Positions 1 to 11,466 of a DNA stretch of 64,000 nucleotides are shown here, piece by piece; position 1 is the stretch's first letter, and the number at the start of each line of letters is the position of its first letter. Below the pieces are notes generated by a model, which saw nothing but the letters and a program-made list of their open reading frames with translations, made no database searches and was not told where the DNA came from. Position numbers and translations under genes: made by a program. Source of the stretch: Mnemiopsis leidyi. Lineage: Eukaryota > Ctenophora > Tentaculata > Lobata > Bolinopsidae. Location of the stretch: positions 70,250 to 134,249 of the forward strand of contig JH153076.1 of assembly GCA_000226015.1 (NCBI GenBank), given 5' to 3'.

Positions 1-6
1 CTAGAT

Positions 7-7
<1 letters not shown>

Positions 8-62
<55 letters not shown>

Positions 63-95
63 NNNNNNNNNNAGAGAGAGAGAGGGAGGGGGGGG
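8..95. repeat. (GA)n microsatellite with assembly gap
   Basis: Uninterrupted GA dinucleotides from about position 8, broken by ten Ns at 63-72 and ending in a G-run. The gap means the true length is unknown. Confidence 0.95.
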
Positions 96-2492
96 ATAGC
101 TGCTCAAAGTTATTAGTTCTGAATTTAAACAGGGCAACTATGCGAGTATAATTCTTAATTTTCTCTTAAGCTTTTCCTCGTTAACGGCGTATTAATATCT
201 GTTTTAAAATAGAATTAACCGGAAGGAAGCCCTCAAATACACCCGTTTCCAATTGGTTCATGGCTAGCCTGGATTTTGGGCGAAACAAAAATGAGAAAAA
301 GAGAAAAATATTCAAGAAAAACTTGAACATGTCTTAGCTTTACTTATTAGATCAACTGGGCCGTTCGCACTTGAAGGCAAGACTTATAAGATGAGTGAAA
401 TCGAATCAAGTGAGGACCTCCCAAAGATCCACCCTACGGCAAAATGAAATTAAAGAAAATATCGAAAATTTTACCATCATTTCCATTCTGCACAAGCAGC
501 AGCTCCGGTATAATCTGTTAGAGGGAAGCTAAAACGAATCATTTCCCAAACTGTAACTTAATTGAGGTGGGGATGGAATTTAAGACCAGTGCTGCCTCTT
601 CAGTTGATGGTGAAGTCGATGGATGGTCCGCTGATGACTTTACTCGTTTGACAGGGATGTTTTTAACGTAGGAAAACGACAGGAATTATGCGCTGCCGGG
701 ACATGAATCCTCGGGGATGTGACGCAAAACCACGACTTTAATTCTTAGCTCTAGTGTGTGTGTGTGTATGTGTGTTACATCTGTAACTCTTGGCCGTCAT
801 ATCTTTTTGTAACACGATTATATTTCGCTGTCAAGGCTCAAGATATGTTGCATTTTAGAGGCAACCTGATCACTGAGCTTTATATCGCGAAGGAAGTGAA
901 ATATAATTCAACATTCCGATGTTTTTTTGCGATTAATAAAATTTCTCATAAGAATTAATTAAATTGAAAAGGTTCAAGAACCCAGATAAAATTCTGATGG
1001 ACTCCGAAGCCTTCAGGACGAAAATGACGTACTCACTGCCAAAGAAGTTCAACCCGTCAGATGAAATGAATAATCGAACCGACAAGATTTAAATTCTAGC
1101 CAGACAGCGGCTATCGCTCTTCGATTTGTCAGAAAACCGTATTGACTTATTGCCCAGGAACCGGTAAATGGAGATCATCTCATTCACTGACCATGAGAGG
1201 GATAGAAATTCGAGAAACATAGTAAATGTCACGTCTTTGGACTGCAGTAACAAATTGGAGGAATAAATGAATATGGGGCACTTAAACAAATTAGACTTCA
1301 GGTACTACCGCAGTCACTTGAATGGGTTTACACGTAGAACGAACGTAATTGTACCGGACATCTAGCACTGTCAGATACTATCTATCTTTACAGGGTTCTC
1401 ATCGCTCTGTATCCGATATTATGTAGCTAGCTCTGGTCACGTGACTCTAGCTATAGTCCGGATGTTGCAGAAGTGTTCTCTCAAACCAGATATCCCGGCA
1501 GATATCCTGCCGGGTTGACTGAAGATCCGGGAGTGGAGAGACGGATAATTGGAGGTAGGAGGAGGTTCCAACGTGGCGCCTTGAGATTGTTTTCCAGGTA
1601 TGTCGGGTGTATTTGTATTTATATCCGCACTACATGGGACGGTTATCAGGTGCCAAGAGTTGTACTTTAAGGAGAAACGAACAAGGAAATATGCCGGACC
1701 GGAACTTAACTAGTTAACTGTGAATTTCATTGACAATAGAAAGAGAAAGCAAAGCCAAAAGAATTTTAGGAGAGAGGACCGGTGGTCGTTCGTTCAAGTG
1801 GGAAGGTACAACGAAACTTAAACAAGAATTCTGGCAATGAAAGGAAATGGGCGGAGATTATACGAAACAATAAGAGATTAACTCATCAGCTTGGTGTTAT
1901 GAAATATGTGTAATAGCTGCTGTGCGTGCACTGTATATAATGTCAGTAGTATTGATCGTATGGCTTGATCACTTGAATATAATAAACCTAACTCGTGCTG
2001 TCCTGATATAAATATGTGAATAACTAAAGATATGTATTTTTGGAATCCTAATTGCTCTAATATTAGCACAATCGGCCAACCGGCGATGCTGATGCTAAGT
2101 TCGAACAACTACGATTATTGCTAAGATCAGGTGGTACATTCCAGACACCTCAACGCGAACACCAAAAGTCAAAACAGTGAAGTTAAATCACGGCCAGGCA
2201 GAAAATACCTTAAGATGACGGCGTAGCAGTGTGAAGCCAGTCACAAAATTACAGAACTGTATCAGTTATAATATCAGGCAAACAACGCCGTCCAAATGGC
2301 CTAAAATAGCTCAGATCATTTGAATGACAAACGAACAAAGCCGTGTAATGATTGGAACAAATTTGAGGGAGGAATAACGGCGAGGTTGCAGAATAATGAC
2401 CTTGTTAGCGCAGAGTGAGTGTTAGAGAGTTAGTGTTACAGCTAGTTTACTAAATCAGAGCCGGCTCCACAAAAACAGCTGAAATCATAGGC
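96..2492. other. Mostly unassigned AT-rich DNA with short coding-like fragments
   Basis: No gene model here is secure. A possible terminal exon (604-671, after an acceptor ending TCTTCAG) encodes DGEVDGWSADDFTRLTGMFLT then a stop. It is phase-compatible with a short ATG exon ending near 405 at GTGAGG, but the product would be only 28 residues. Another open stretch, about 955-1092 plus, contains MDSEAFRTKMTYSLPKKF before a stop. Neither could be joined into a convincing gene. Confidence 0.3.
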
Positions 2493-3065
2493 TCACACTG
2501 CACTACTGCAACGACTGAGAAGTGCTAGAGCAGGAGCATATAGTGTTTGTGGAGAGGTATTTATCTTGCTGGTTTTCTCTGCCATGTTTTGCAGTTCTCT
2601 TGTACGCTTCAAGCTGGAGACACAAAAAATGTAGGGCAAGCAGAATAAATCTGGTAACTCGAAGAAATGTCTAGTTGTTTTGAAAATTGTGTGGATCTTA
2701 TCAGATCTGCTTAGAAGATTGTATAAAGATAAGTACGCCAACTTTACTGGTCTAAAAGTGAAAACTTCTTAATCTCGGTCCAGTTCAGAACAAAGTTCTA
2801 GTGGAAATGTCGCCTTGATAGCTCACCTTGCAGTTCGAGACCTTGCCAACATTCTTGGCTAACATTTCAACAAGTTATGAAGCTTTCAACGGTGTTTTGG
2901 GGAACAAGCTAATAACTTTGCATATCATTTGAATAAAACCGAATAATATTCGGATAAAACTGAATATATGCAGGCAGCTGCGACCAGTATTCCAAGTCCA
3001 AGCGTTGACAAGAAAACGCTTAAATTTAGCTGACTCACCCTCACTCGGCAATCAAACGTGACCAT
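2493..3065 (-). CDS. Possible three-exon small protein (59 aa), unrecognised
   Basis: Candidate minus-strand model with exons 3065-3039, 2858-2827 and 2613-2493. Exon 1 begins with ATG and ends at GTGAGT in phase 0. Exon 2 is only 32 bp and ends at GTGAGC in phase 2. Exon 3 follows an acceptor ending GTCTCCAG and closes the codon. The joined product would start MVTFDCRVR and end LLSRCSSAV. No domain is recognised. The acceptor of exon 2 has a poor pyrimidine tract, and the frame upstream of the ATG stays open for about 40 more codons, so the start could be earlier. The phases fit, but the small size makes a chance arrangement quite possible. Confidence 0.25.
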
Positions 3066-3314
3066 GCCGGGTCCAAAACAAAGCAGAAAAGTTGCAAAAC
3101 AATAGGCTTTGTTTATAATATAATGAGAAACAAAAATGGCAATTGGTGAAGAGAAAAACATCAGATATTTGGTCAGACGCGACAAGAACACTAAAAGCTA
3201 CCCAGCTGTCAAATTTGACCCGCAACAACAGCTAAATGATGTCAACAAATTAAGGGTGTCGTAATTTTGAAAATAATAATTCTGTCATTAATTTGACAGT
3301 TGACATGTGCACTT

Positions 3315-3500
3315 TTACTGGCAGCTAAACAATCGATGAAAAGGGGCTAGTTTAACTAGAAAATTTAAAGATTTAGGCACGTACCGATGCAATTCTACCT
3401 CGCCCGAACGAATTACCGAGTATGCACAGCCCAAGAAAGCCCCAAAACTGCCGATTATCATTAAAGGACGGCAGTTGTATTTTCTGAGAGACGACTTCAT
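3315..3500 (-). CDS. Possible small single-pass membrane protein (61 aa)
   Basis: Minus-strand open frame read from an ATG at 3500, 61 residues. A basic N-terminus (MKSSLRKYNCRP) precedes one hydrophobic segment (LMIIGSFGAFLGCAYSVI, about residues 13-30) and a polar tail, an architecture common in small mitochondrial inner-membrane proteins. The frame stays open upstream to 3629 without another ATG, so the ATG may lie inside a longer exon. GTACGT near 3381 could be a donor. No family is recognised and no partner exon was found; coding status is uncertain. Confidence 0.25.
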   Translation of the reverse strand: MKSSLRKYNCRPLMIIGSFGAFLGCAYSVIRSGEVELHRYVPKSLNFLVKLAPFHRLFSCQ

Positions 3501-6500
3501 GACTACTGGGTTGACCCTGGCAGTGTAATTGTGTGGCTTTCTTGCAACAAAAACTGTTGCTGGGTTGACGGTGGAGTTAACTTTATTGCAATGTTGGTGG
3601 CCACTGCAGAATGGTGGAAAATTGGTCAAGTATGAGATTTTACAGAGTTGTTAGGATTAAAATTTTAAAGTTCCCGGCACCCCCAGTTTTGTGGAAAAGG
3701 AAAAGGCAGTGGAATATATTTCCAAGCAAGAGGAAATAACAGGACGTTGCTTGCTGCAATTTCCGACAACATGAAAGTGACAAGGCTCACGGGCTGGTGC
3801 TAAATAAACAATCTTGGCGTTTCAGCGAGATTTCTCATCGTCCAGATCATTTTAACAATTACATAAGCTTCCAAGCATTCCAGAACAAACACAGCAGTGC
3901 TCCAGGAGGTGTGATGAAGTAATTATATGGAGGAGTGTGCACGTGGCTGTGGTAAAATGAGAGGTATTCGGTTAGCTTGTTTTAACGTGTCTCGTGCTTT
4001 GATTTTTGGCTCGACAAACAACTTTCATGGTCACAGAATAAAAAAAATTAAACTAAATATATGAATCGATGGATGTTGGGTAGATTGCGTTCGTTGAATT
4101 CGATTATTTCCGTGCGTGTTATCACAGATTTAGAACCAAGATAAGGAAAATTTCTAACAAAATACTCACAAGCATCCGCATATTATGCGCAATTTTCAAC
4201 ACTGATGCACACATAAAATTTAACCAAACCTATTGCCGATAAACACTTCTCCGACACAACATCAGCCTACTTTGAGCAAACCGTTTTCCCCTAAAATTGG
4301 TCTCCCCCACAGCAGATTAGCCGATCTTGTGTCGCCCTTGACGTGGAGAGTGCTGGGTGTGAAAGTAAACCAGGAGGGTATAAAGAGAAGCCCTATCGGA
4401 GAGCAGCAGAAATACTTCTGGGATTCCCCCACGTACTGCGTGTTATATCTAACCCTATCTCACGCTGATCGGCCTCGCGGACTGGTACCTGCACTACCTT
4501 GACCAGGAACCTCACAAACTAGACTCTAATCCAGAGACGGTACCGGGCGTCTTGCAGAGTCCGGCGGTACCAGAGTCAGGTCGTTACTCCTGGTGAGATT
4601 TACAGAGTTCTAGCGACAATCCAACCTTCAACACCAACCCGACAGAACTGGGAGAAATATATCACATAATATATCACGTGAAATATCGCCGTGGTTGGGG
4701 AAGTTAGTGTGAGTTCAGATTTAACAATGTGTTTTACAGTTTCACGTCTCAACGTCAAAACAAGACTGCGGAACTGCGGAATGTTCCAGAAACACAGTAT
4801 GAGTTGCAGAAGCTGGAGCAGACAGTTGGAAAGTGTTAGCCGTTGTCACATTTTTGTGGGTACAAACGTCTAGGTAGAGTTTGATATACTGCAGGACCTG
4901 CAAGGCGGAATATCATGAAATATCTGCGTCACAGCTCAGGAACAAGGAGGAGGGTTAATAATAATGAATGCGTCAAAACGCTAAAATGAGAAGGCACCGC
5001 CCAAATGTCGTAAAAACGGAAATCGAGAGAGAGGGGAATGGGGTTGCCCAAAAGTTATGGCGATTACAACACGAAACCAAAATATGAGAACCACTGTGAG
5101 TAATGACGATACAAATCAGGAAACGTCGGGGAGACTTATAGACCAACAACTTTTTGGACATGGTTTACCGCGACAAACACGAATCCTACTGCAACATATA
5201 TAAGACCTACAACAGATTTCTAATACGTTAGCGATTACAGGGAAAATTAGAGAGGATAAAACTTACTAAAGTAATCCAGCTGCAATATAGCCTAACTAGT
5301 CTTATACGGTTACTTAACCTTGAAACTGAAAGGTGTGAAGGCTGAACGTTTAAATCATATGGAAACTGAAGCTGAGTGACGCATGGCCGAGACCGATACT
5401 CAAGTACACAAGGTAACTATAGTCGGGTTTGTCAACTCGAAATAGGCACCGACTAAAATAAAACGCATCGTGCCACTTCACTGAAAATCTTTTAAATAGA
5501 GCTTTCAAAGGCACGACTAATGGCCATGGTATCAATTTGATTAATGTGATGAGTTATCGACACCGCGAGCTAAATATAGTGATTTCAGAAAGTGCCAAAT
5601 CATCCTTACTTGGAGGAATTACCGGCGTGTGCTATCCGACTTTTCACTAAAATCCCATTAATCAGTATCGCCAGCAACTCAACGTGTGTTTAAATGTCAA
5701 ATATGCAACTAAAACGGTCACGGGGAAAGGATCGCCTTGATAAGTTTATATTTACAGTAAAATGATCTCAGCAAGTGTCAAAATGGTGCGGAATGAGATA
5801 CAAGTGTAAATTACCTCCTCCATTCCTCCAACTTAATCAGAGATTTCCAGCTGGGAGAGGTGATGATCTGGGTGCCTGGCTCCCCTGAATCCTCACTTTC
5901 CCTGTGATTTCACAACACCTTGGAGTATGAAATCGGGGTGAATCTGTGAAGTGAGAATTCAAGGAGACTGGGAGTCCTGGGAAAGGATTCCTGAACTCAA
6001 GTACCTAGAGTCCTTTCTAATTCTCCGCAAAATTACCCTGGCAGCTCACCAAGTTGATTCATGCCCGATCAGGATAGATCATAAACTGGTAAATAGCTAC
6101 ATAGGCGACAGTGAAAGAGAATCTATAGGAAATTTGATTACAAATAGTGATCAAACTAACGATTAACATCCTGCTTATTTCATACTGATGACGACATACC
6201 TATGTACCTGTGACAAAATATCATTGTCCCTGAAGCGTTAAAGATAAACCAATATTCGTTAAAACCATCGATATAGATTGTATAAAGTATTAAGTATGTC
6301 GTATAACCCATAAGATCATGACGGGCTGGAACTCAACGATGACTTGATACCCGCAAGCACCAATAGGCTCCCAGTTCGAAAATAAACAAAGTCAGAAAAA
6401 CTCAGCAAGCTGTGAAGGAGAAACCATCTGCGGCGTGAAGATACGGGGACTTGGGCCAGGTGACACTCTGTCTGTGGTTAAAGCTAACCGCGCTCCGACA

Positions 6501-7750
6501 TGACTTTCTGTTACGGTGCGACAGAAAATAATGACGTCAAAAGATGAGAGATAGTCATGGTTTGTCTGTGTGTACGTGTGGGTGATGGAGCTACTTTTAA
6601 CATGATGTGCAGTGCGTATTTTGTATATCACGTAATGAAGGTATTACAATGGTAAACTTTATTAGTAAATGTGCGTGTAAATGCACGTGCAGTTGGTTCA
6701 CTTGGCAAATGCCTCCATAATGGGAAAATGACAAAACGTCGTGTGCCGTCAAGTCACTCGCTTTATTTATGAACTCGGAGCTTTTATCACTTCTATAATT
6801 AAACGTTTTAAGTGCATGATACATCATCAGAGATCTCCCTAAGCACCTGGATGACAGACCGTGCAGCTATCGCGTCCTGTTTTAATGCACCACGTTAGTT
6901 AACAGGAAAATAAGTGCACACCAAACCGCAATTACTGATGAGAAGACCGTGACGAACAATAGCATCACAATTGAGCATATGTCTTGTAACTGTACTGCAA
7001 TTATCGTAAAACTAGCCCGGAACATGTGGATATCGTGGTAATTATGTATGCATTATGTAAGCGCTAAAAGATTTGTAGAGAATAATTCCGTCAACATGTA
7101 TAGGTAGCCTCAATGGGACAAGGTAACAAGATATGAGTATTGAAGGGAGAACTACTATTGATATCATAGCTTCAAGAGAGAGCCAATCTGCATTTTCGTA
7201 CGTCACTTTGGGTAATTATCACAAAAAACTACGCGCATAGTTGTGTATGTTGTTAACTTTGTTAAAAACTGTCAAATTTATGAAACGACGCGCGGATGCT
7301 TTGTTACGAGACACAAACAGTTTTGGCTGAAGTTCACGAATCTTCAAAGGAAAATACCAGCGGGCTGCTTTCAGGATGACTTAGTAAAGCACAGCACGGA
7401 TGGAAGGTTTTGTAATTAAAGTCGGCCATATCTTTTTTATAATAAAGTGAAACATTTCAACTTCAGGCAGTTTTATCCTGTACGAGTGTGTTAACATTTA
7501 ACTTAATAGGCAAAACCGACTAATTAATGTGAATTGCTCGGACTTTCATTTTTCCGAAAGCAGTTGATATGTATCGAAAGATGTCAATTATAAAATTTTC
7601 GGCAAATTTCAGAAACCGCAACCATTTTCCTGTTGAACTAACCTGTAAATTGGATAATAATTGGTAAAGGATTTGACACATCAACTCACAGCAATTTTGT
7701 CCTATAAGTGTAGAATTTTGCTTCACAAAACGGAAGAAAGTACCTGGGAA
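3501..7750. other. Unassigned region
   Basis: No gene resolved. About 4290-4640 is richer in G+C than its surroundings, is open in more than one plus frame, and holds a TATA-like GGTATAAAG at about 4377, so it could be an exon or a promoter. About 5870-6170 has a 71-codon plus ORF without recognisable content. A minus ORF at 7520-7726 ends a possible exon at TTTACAG|GTTAGT. The remainder looks non-coding. Confidence 0.4.
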
Positions 7751-8113
7751 TTATTGCTGAAAAATCGCGTGATTTAAATTTTGCCGTGCCAAAATTGTCG
7801 AAAGACGGTTGACAGTGGAATTGGAACAACTTTCTTGCGTTTGGCTCAGAACTGTGCAATAATTTCTGAGCGGGGTGACTTTGTCTGCGCCGCCAACAAT
7901 ATCTCTGGCCCCAAGCTCCATCAGATTTGTCTTTATTGTTAAATCTCTCGCCAACGATTGTTTGGCGAATCGAATTCTATCTGCGGTGCAAGCACAGAAA
8001 TCCTTATTTAAGAATGAAGTGCCTTTATTATCAATATCATTTAGGAATAATGGGAGGCAAATCGTCTGCCGCTCAGATATCGAAGAATACAAATCCGAAT
8101 GTGATAACTCTTC
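7751..8113 (-). CDS. Possible terminal exon, unrecognised (about 120 codons open)
   Basis: The minus strand is open from 8113 to a TAA at 7751-7753, long for AT-rich DNA. The translated tail has ordinary protein composition (for example DIVGGADKVTPLRNYC) and no low complexity. No ATG lies near the left end, but a pyrimidine-rich stretch ending TTTTGAG precedes the frame and could serve as a splice acceptor, making this a last exon. Overlapping plus-strand frames are also partly open. No family is recognised and the upstream exon was not found. Confidence 0.3.
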   Translation of the reverse strand, partial: EELSHSDLYSSISERQTICLPLFLNDIDNKGTSFLNKDFCACTADRIRFAKQSLARDLTIKTNLMELGARDIVGGADKVTPLRNYCTVLSQTQESCSNSTVNRLSTILARQNLNHAIFQQ

Positions 8114-10207
8114 TCAAAAGAAATTTTGAAAAAAATGAATCCCTCGTAGGTGTCCGAAGAATCACAATATCTTCTTCAGAAAATTTCATCGTATCAGATT
8201 AACCAGATTGCGAGAAAATTGAGCCAATTAATCAGGCCGATGAGCTATTAAAATAAAACTCAAAATAATGATAGTCAACCTCTCTGGTCCGAGGTCTACT
8301 TATGAAGAATTGAGTTAATGAGGTCACCTTTATACTGCATCACGTGAAAAAGACACAAACATGATCTATATATGACCCATGATGACAAAGACGTGCTCCA
8401 AACAGATCACAAAAACAACAACAAAGAAACAGAAAAATTTATAAAACAGACAATGCCACGAGATATAGAAGAACTCTTTTTGTGTTCGGAGCTTGGAGCC
8501 GGTAAAATTCACATTTTCATGGCAGAAGTTAGGGAAAGTAGAGTTGTCCTGACAGGAAAAGTTTAACTGGAGTAGGACGACCCCGCCTAGACAAACTTTA
8601 ACTAATTGTGTCAGGAACTAGTGTGATATTTTAAATAAGATTAAGTTAGTCCGTCACTGCGTCAGACTGAGGGTAAGATAAAGTAATAAAGAAGGAGTTA
8701 AACTATCAGGAAGGTTAAAAGAAAGTAGTTAGACAAGAAAATCATCAGACGAAAATCTAGACGTGTTGGAACTTTCTCTCTCCGTTCTGAGAGGTGTTCT
8801 TGTAAAGACTGGCTGAGTTACCTCGACCCACATCAGCTATATAACATCCAACATCCCTCCCAGACATGTTTCCCGCAACATGTTCCACCCAATCCACCAA
8901 TCACAGCACTCCTTCTTTCAAACCCACCAATTACAGACCAGGAAACGGTCACGTGTCCCGGCACCGCGGGAGACGGAGGAAGGACCATCGTCTGGTTTAG
9001 TCTCCCAACACAAACAACTCAGTTATAACCAAAAGCCGGGGAGGAACTCCTATATCCTACAAGATCACATGAGCCCAATTCTCTGATCTGATTGGTTGAG
9101 GGCAGCCTGAACATGACATGATTGGTTGCATGGACGCGGAGGTAATAGCGGCAAAACGGGGACTATTTTTAGCTGCATTACGTCGTCTGTTTTACCTTGG
9201 CCCGGAGTATACACAGCTAGTGCAGGGAAAACACCTCCTTTTTAAACAAATTACGTTATTGCACCTGTTTAGCTATAATAAACAGCTCCGGCAGCATTCC
9301 GGACGTATAGACTAAGTTAGCTTGGCTTACTTATTAGTAAATTTGTTACCAACGAACGGGGGCCTAATAGTTTGAGTCGGCAACTTATGGGTCATCGTAA
9401 CATACCATTGGTGCCAGCTATAGTCAGATACCATGTAGTACCCTTAGGGAGGCACTGCATGCACAGGAAAGTGACGTAATAGAAGGCAGGGAAAAATCTA
9501 AATGTTTAAGAATTCAAGAATACTATAGGCCACTCGATGACTAACTTTCCTTATACAAAGCATCAAACTATTTCATGAGGACATTTAAACTGGCTTAATT
9601 GTAATTGCCAGGCTGAAAACTAGGTTTAGATCAAGTCTGGGTCATGTAGTCACGTTCTGCATCACGGAAATATTGTAAGCAGAATTTTGGAGAATGGACT
9701 TCTGCAGCGAAAACGTTATTTAAAAAGAATTCTGGCCAAGTAATGACCTTCCAAAGAACTTAAATAGTTTGATAATCAGTAATATGTATTTCTAGATGTG
9801 GATGAAGGTCTTGTTACGAATAACCAGCAGAACGCAGTTTGATGTTAAGCTTACTGTCTAGAAATTTGAAGTACGTCTATAAATTTGTCGTACGTTAAGC
9901 ACAAAATGAGATCAATCCGCGTGGTTACAACGTTCTAAACTAACGATTTGTACATTTTCTCTCTCCCTTATTTCCCGTCAATTATTGATTTAGACCGGCT
10001 GATTTTCTCAGACAATGGAATGGATTAGTAATCGTAGTGACCTACACTCCCGCTAACTATGTGATGCTAACCTACCAGTCCGACCGTTCACTAAAGCAGC
10101 ACTGAAGAACAGATCTGGTCCTTATCACGATGGTAGACGGTAAAGCCAAACATTTGGAGTCCGAAGATTTTAGATTTACTTTTAGGAGTTCACGAACTTA
10201 CAGCTTG
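8114..10207. other. Unassigned; CCAAT-rich stretch at 8885-9130
   Basis: A 64-codon plus ORF with a real ATG (8372-8566) has no recognisable content. Between about 8885 and 9130 lie direct CCAAT boxes (ACCCAATCC, ACCAATCAC, ACCAATTAC) and inverted ones (GATTGGTTG twice), with a CACGTG E-box at about 8950. This resembles an NF-Y-type promoter, but no downstream gene was resolved. The rest, to 10207, shows nothing recognisable. Confidence 0.35.
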
Positions 10208-11466
10208 TCACAGAACTGACGGTGACGGCCGGGAGCTGGCGTAACTACTTGGTCGCTGTCTTCTCGACAACACGGCCAAATTTACATCAGCGGCAGGAGC
10301 ATTGAAAAGTTGCGCTTAAAATAGGGAGGAAAAGTTGACAACAGCAGTTATCTATGACTGCATTTGTTAAGCATCTGGGAATAGAAACTAACTGTTCTGC
10401 AGCACATTACAACAACAACACGGAAACCAGCACTTATAGCTATAGCTTCATCGGCAATTACAAGTTTGAAACGGTAAGCGCGGGTTACTTAAGCGCCCAT
10501 TATCTTTTTAAATATGTTATCACACTGAATTGTTCAACAGTAACCAGCGTGGTTCGAAAATAGTGCTTTGAAAATAGATTTTCCCACAATAGAATAAGGT
10601 CAAATCAGTGACAAAATTAAACGAAAACAAATTATGTTTGATTTATCGACAATAGCTTTTTATCCCTTCAGCGAAATTTGCAATCACCAAATAAGAAAAG
10701 CTTGTGAATTTGAGATAAAAAACATTCCACGTACTGCACAACCAATGCTTCAAAACGACTTTCCCATAATCCCATGGTGATCATACGACAATTTTGTCCA
10801 TTCTGTGATACGACAACAGCGATTTAACAATTGAAATGAAAATTCGTCTATGTAATTTGGTGAACTAATAAGTCATTGGACTGGTAAGTGTGACAAATTC
10901 ACTGAAAGATGAGCTGCCAAAAATAATAGGTTTCCATGGGAACAACAAATGGGGTAAAAATAGACGGAGTTATTTGACATGTTACCAGAAAACAGAGCAC
11001 AGGACTGGTTTTTAATTTGATTATGTGTGAATTTGATTAAATAGCAGTGCTGAGCACATGATTTCATAGTTCGTAATCTATGGAATCATTGTTAAAACGC
11101 AAAAACCCGCTCTATGGTCGAACTGAAAGACGCTCGGTCTAAAGAGGAAACCCAGAAAAAATTAGGGAAATAAATTAGATCGCACTTGTTCACTTCATAC
11201 AATTCATTACAATCTGGGGTCCTAATTAAGTCCATCAACAAGTTTAATAATTGGAAGGCGGTGCCCAATTAGCCACGAAGGATAAAACCACTCTTATCGG
11301 TACACAGCTATTACTCCTGACCGTAAAAGAGGTTTAGTGTTTTGAGCTAATTGATGAACGTGTTTCAGCGGTCAGATCCGGAGGAAGAAGTGATGAACAA
11401 GTGACGACAATGTGGCTAGAAGGGCGGAATACCGGTCATTATTGACTTCATCAGCGTTTTCGCCAT
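10208..11466 (-). CDS. Possible two-exon small protein (46 aa), unrecognised
   Basis: Candidate minus-strand exons are 11466-11433 and 10314-10208. Exon 1 starts MAKTLMKSIMT and ends in phase 1 at a GTATTC donor, which is weak at +5. Exon 2 follows an excellent acceptor (CTTTTCCTCCCTATTTTAAG) and runs QLFNAPAADVNLAVLSRRQR, then a Ser/Pro-rich end and TGA at 10210-10208. The terminal exon is more credible than the first exon; other 5' exons may exist. No domain is recognised. Confidence 0.28.

Noticed and set aside
4373-4390. TATA promoter at GGTATAAAG
   Set aside because: No gene could be traced downstream and the surrounding frames are open, so it was noted only in the regional entry.
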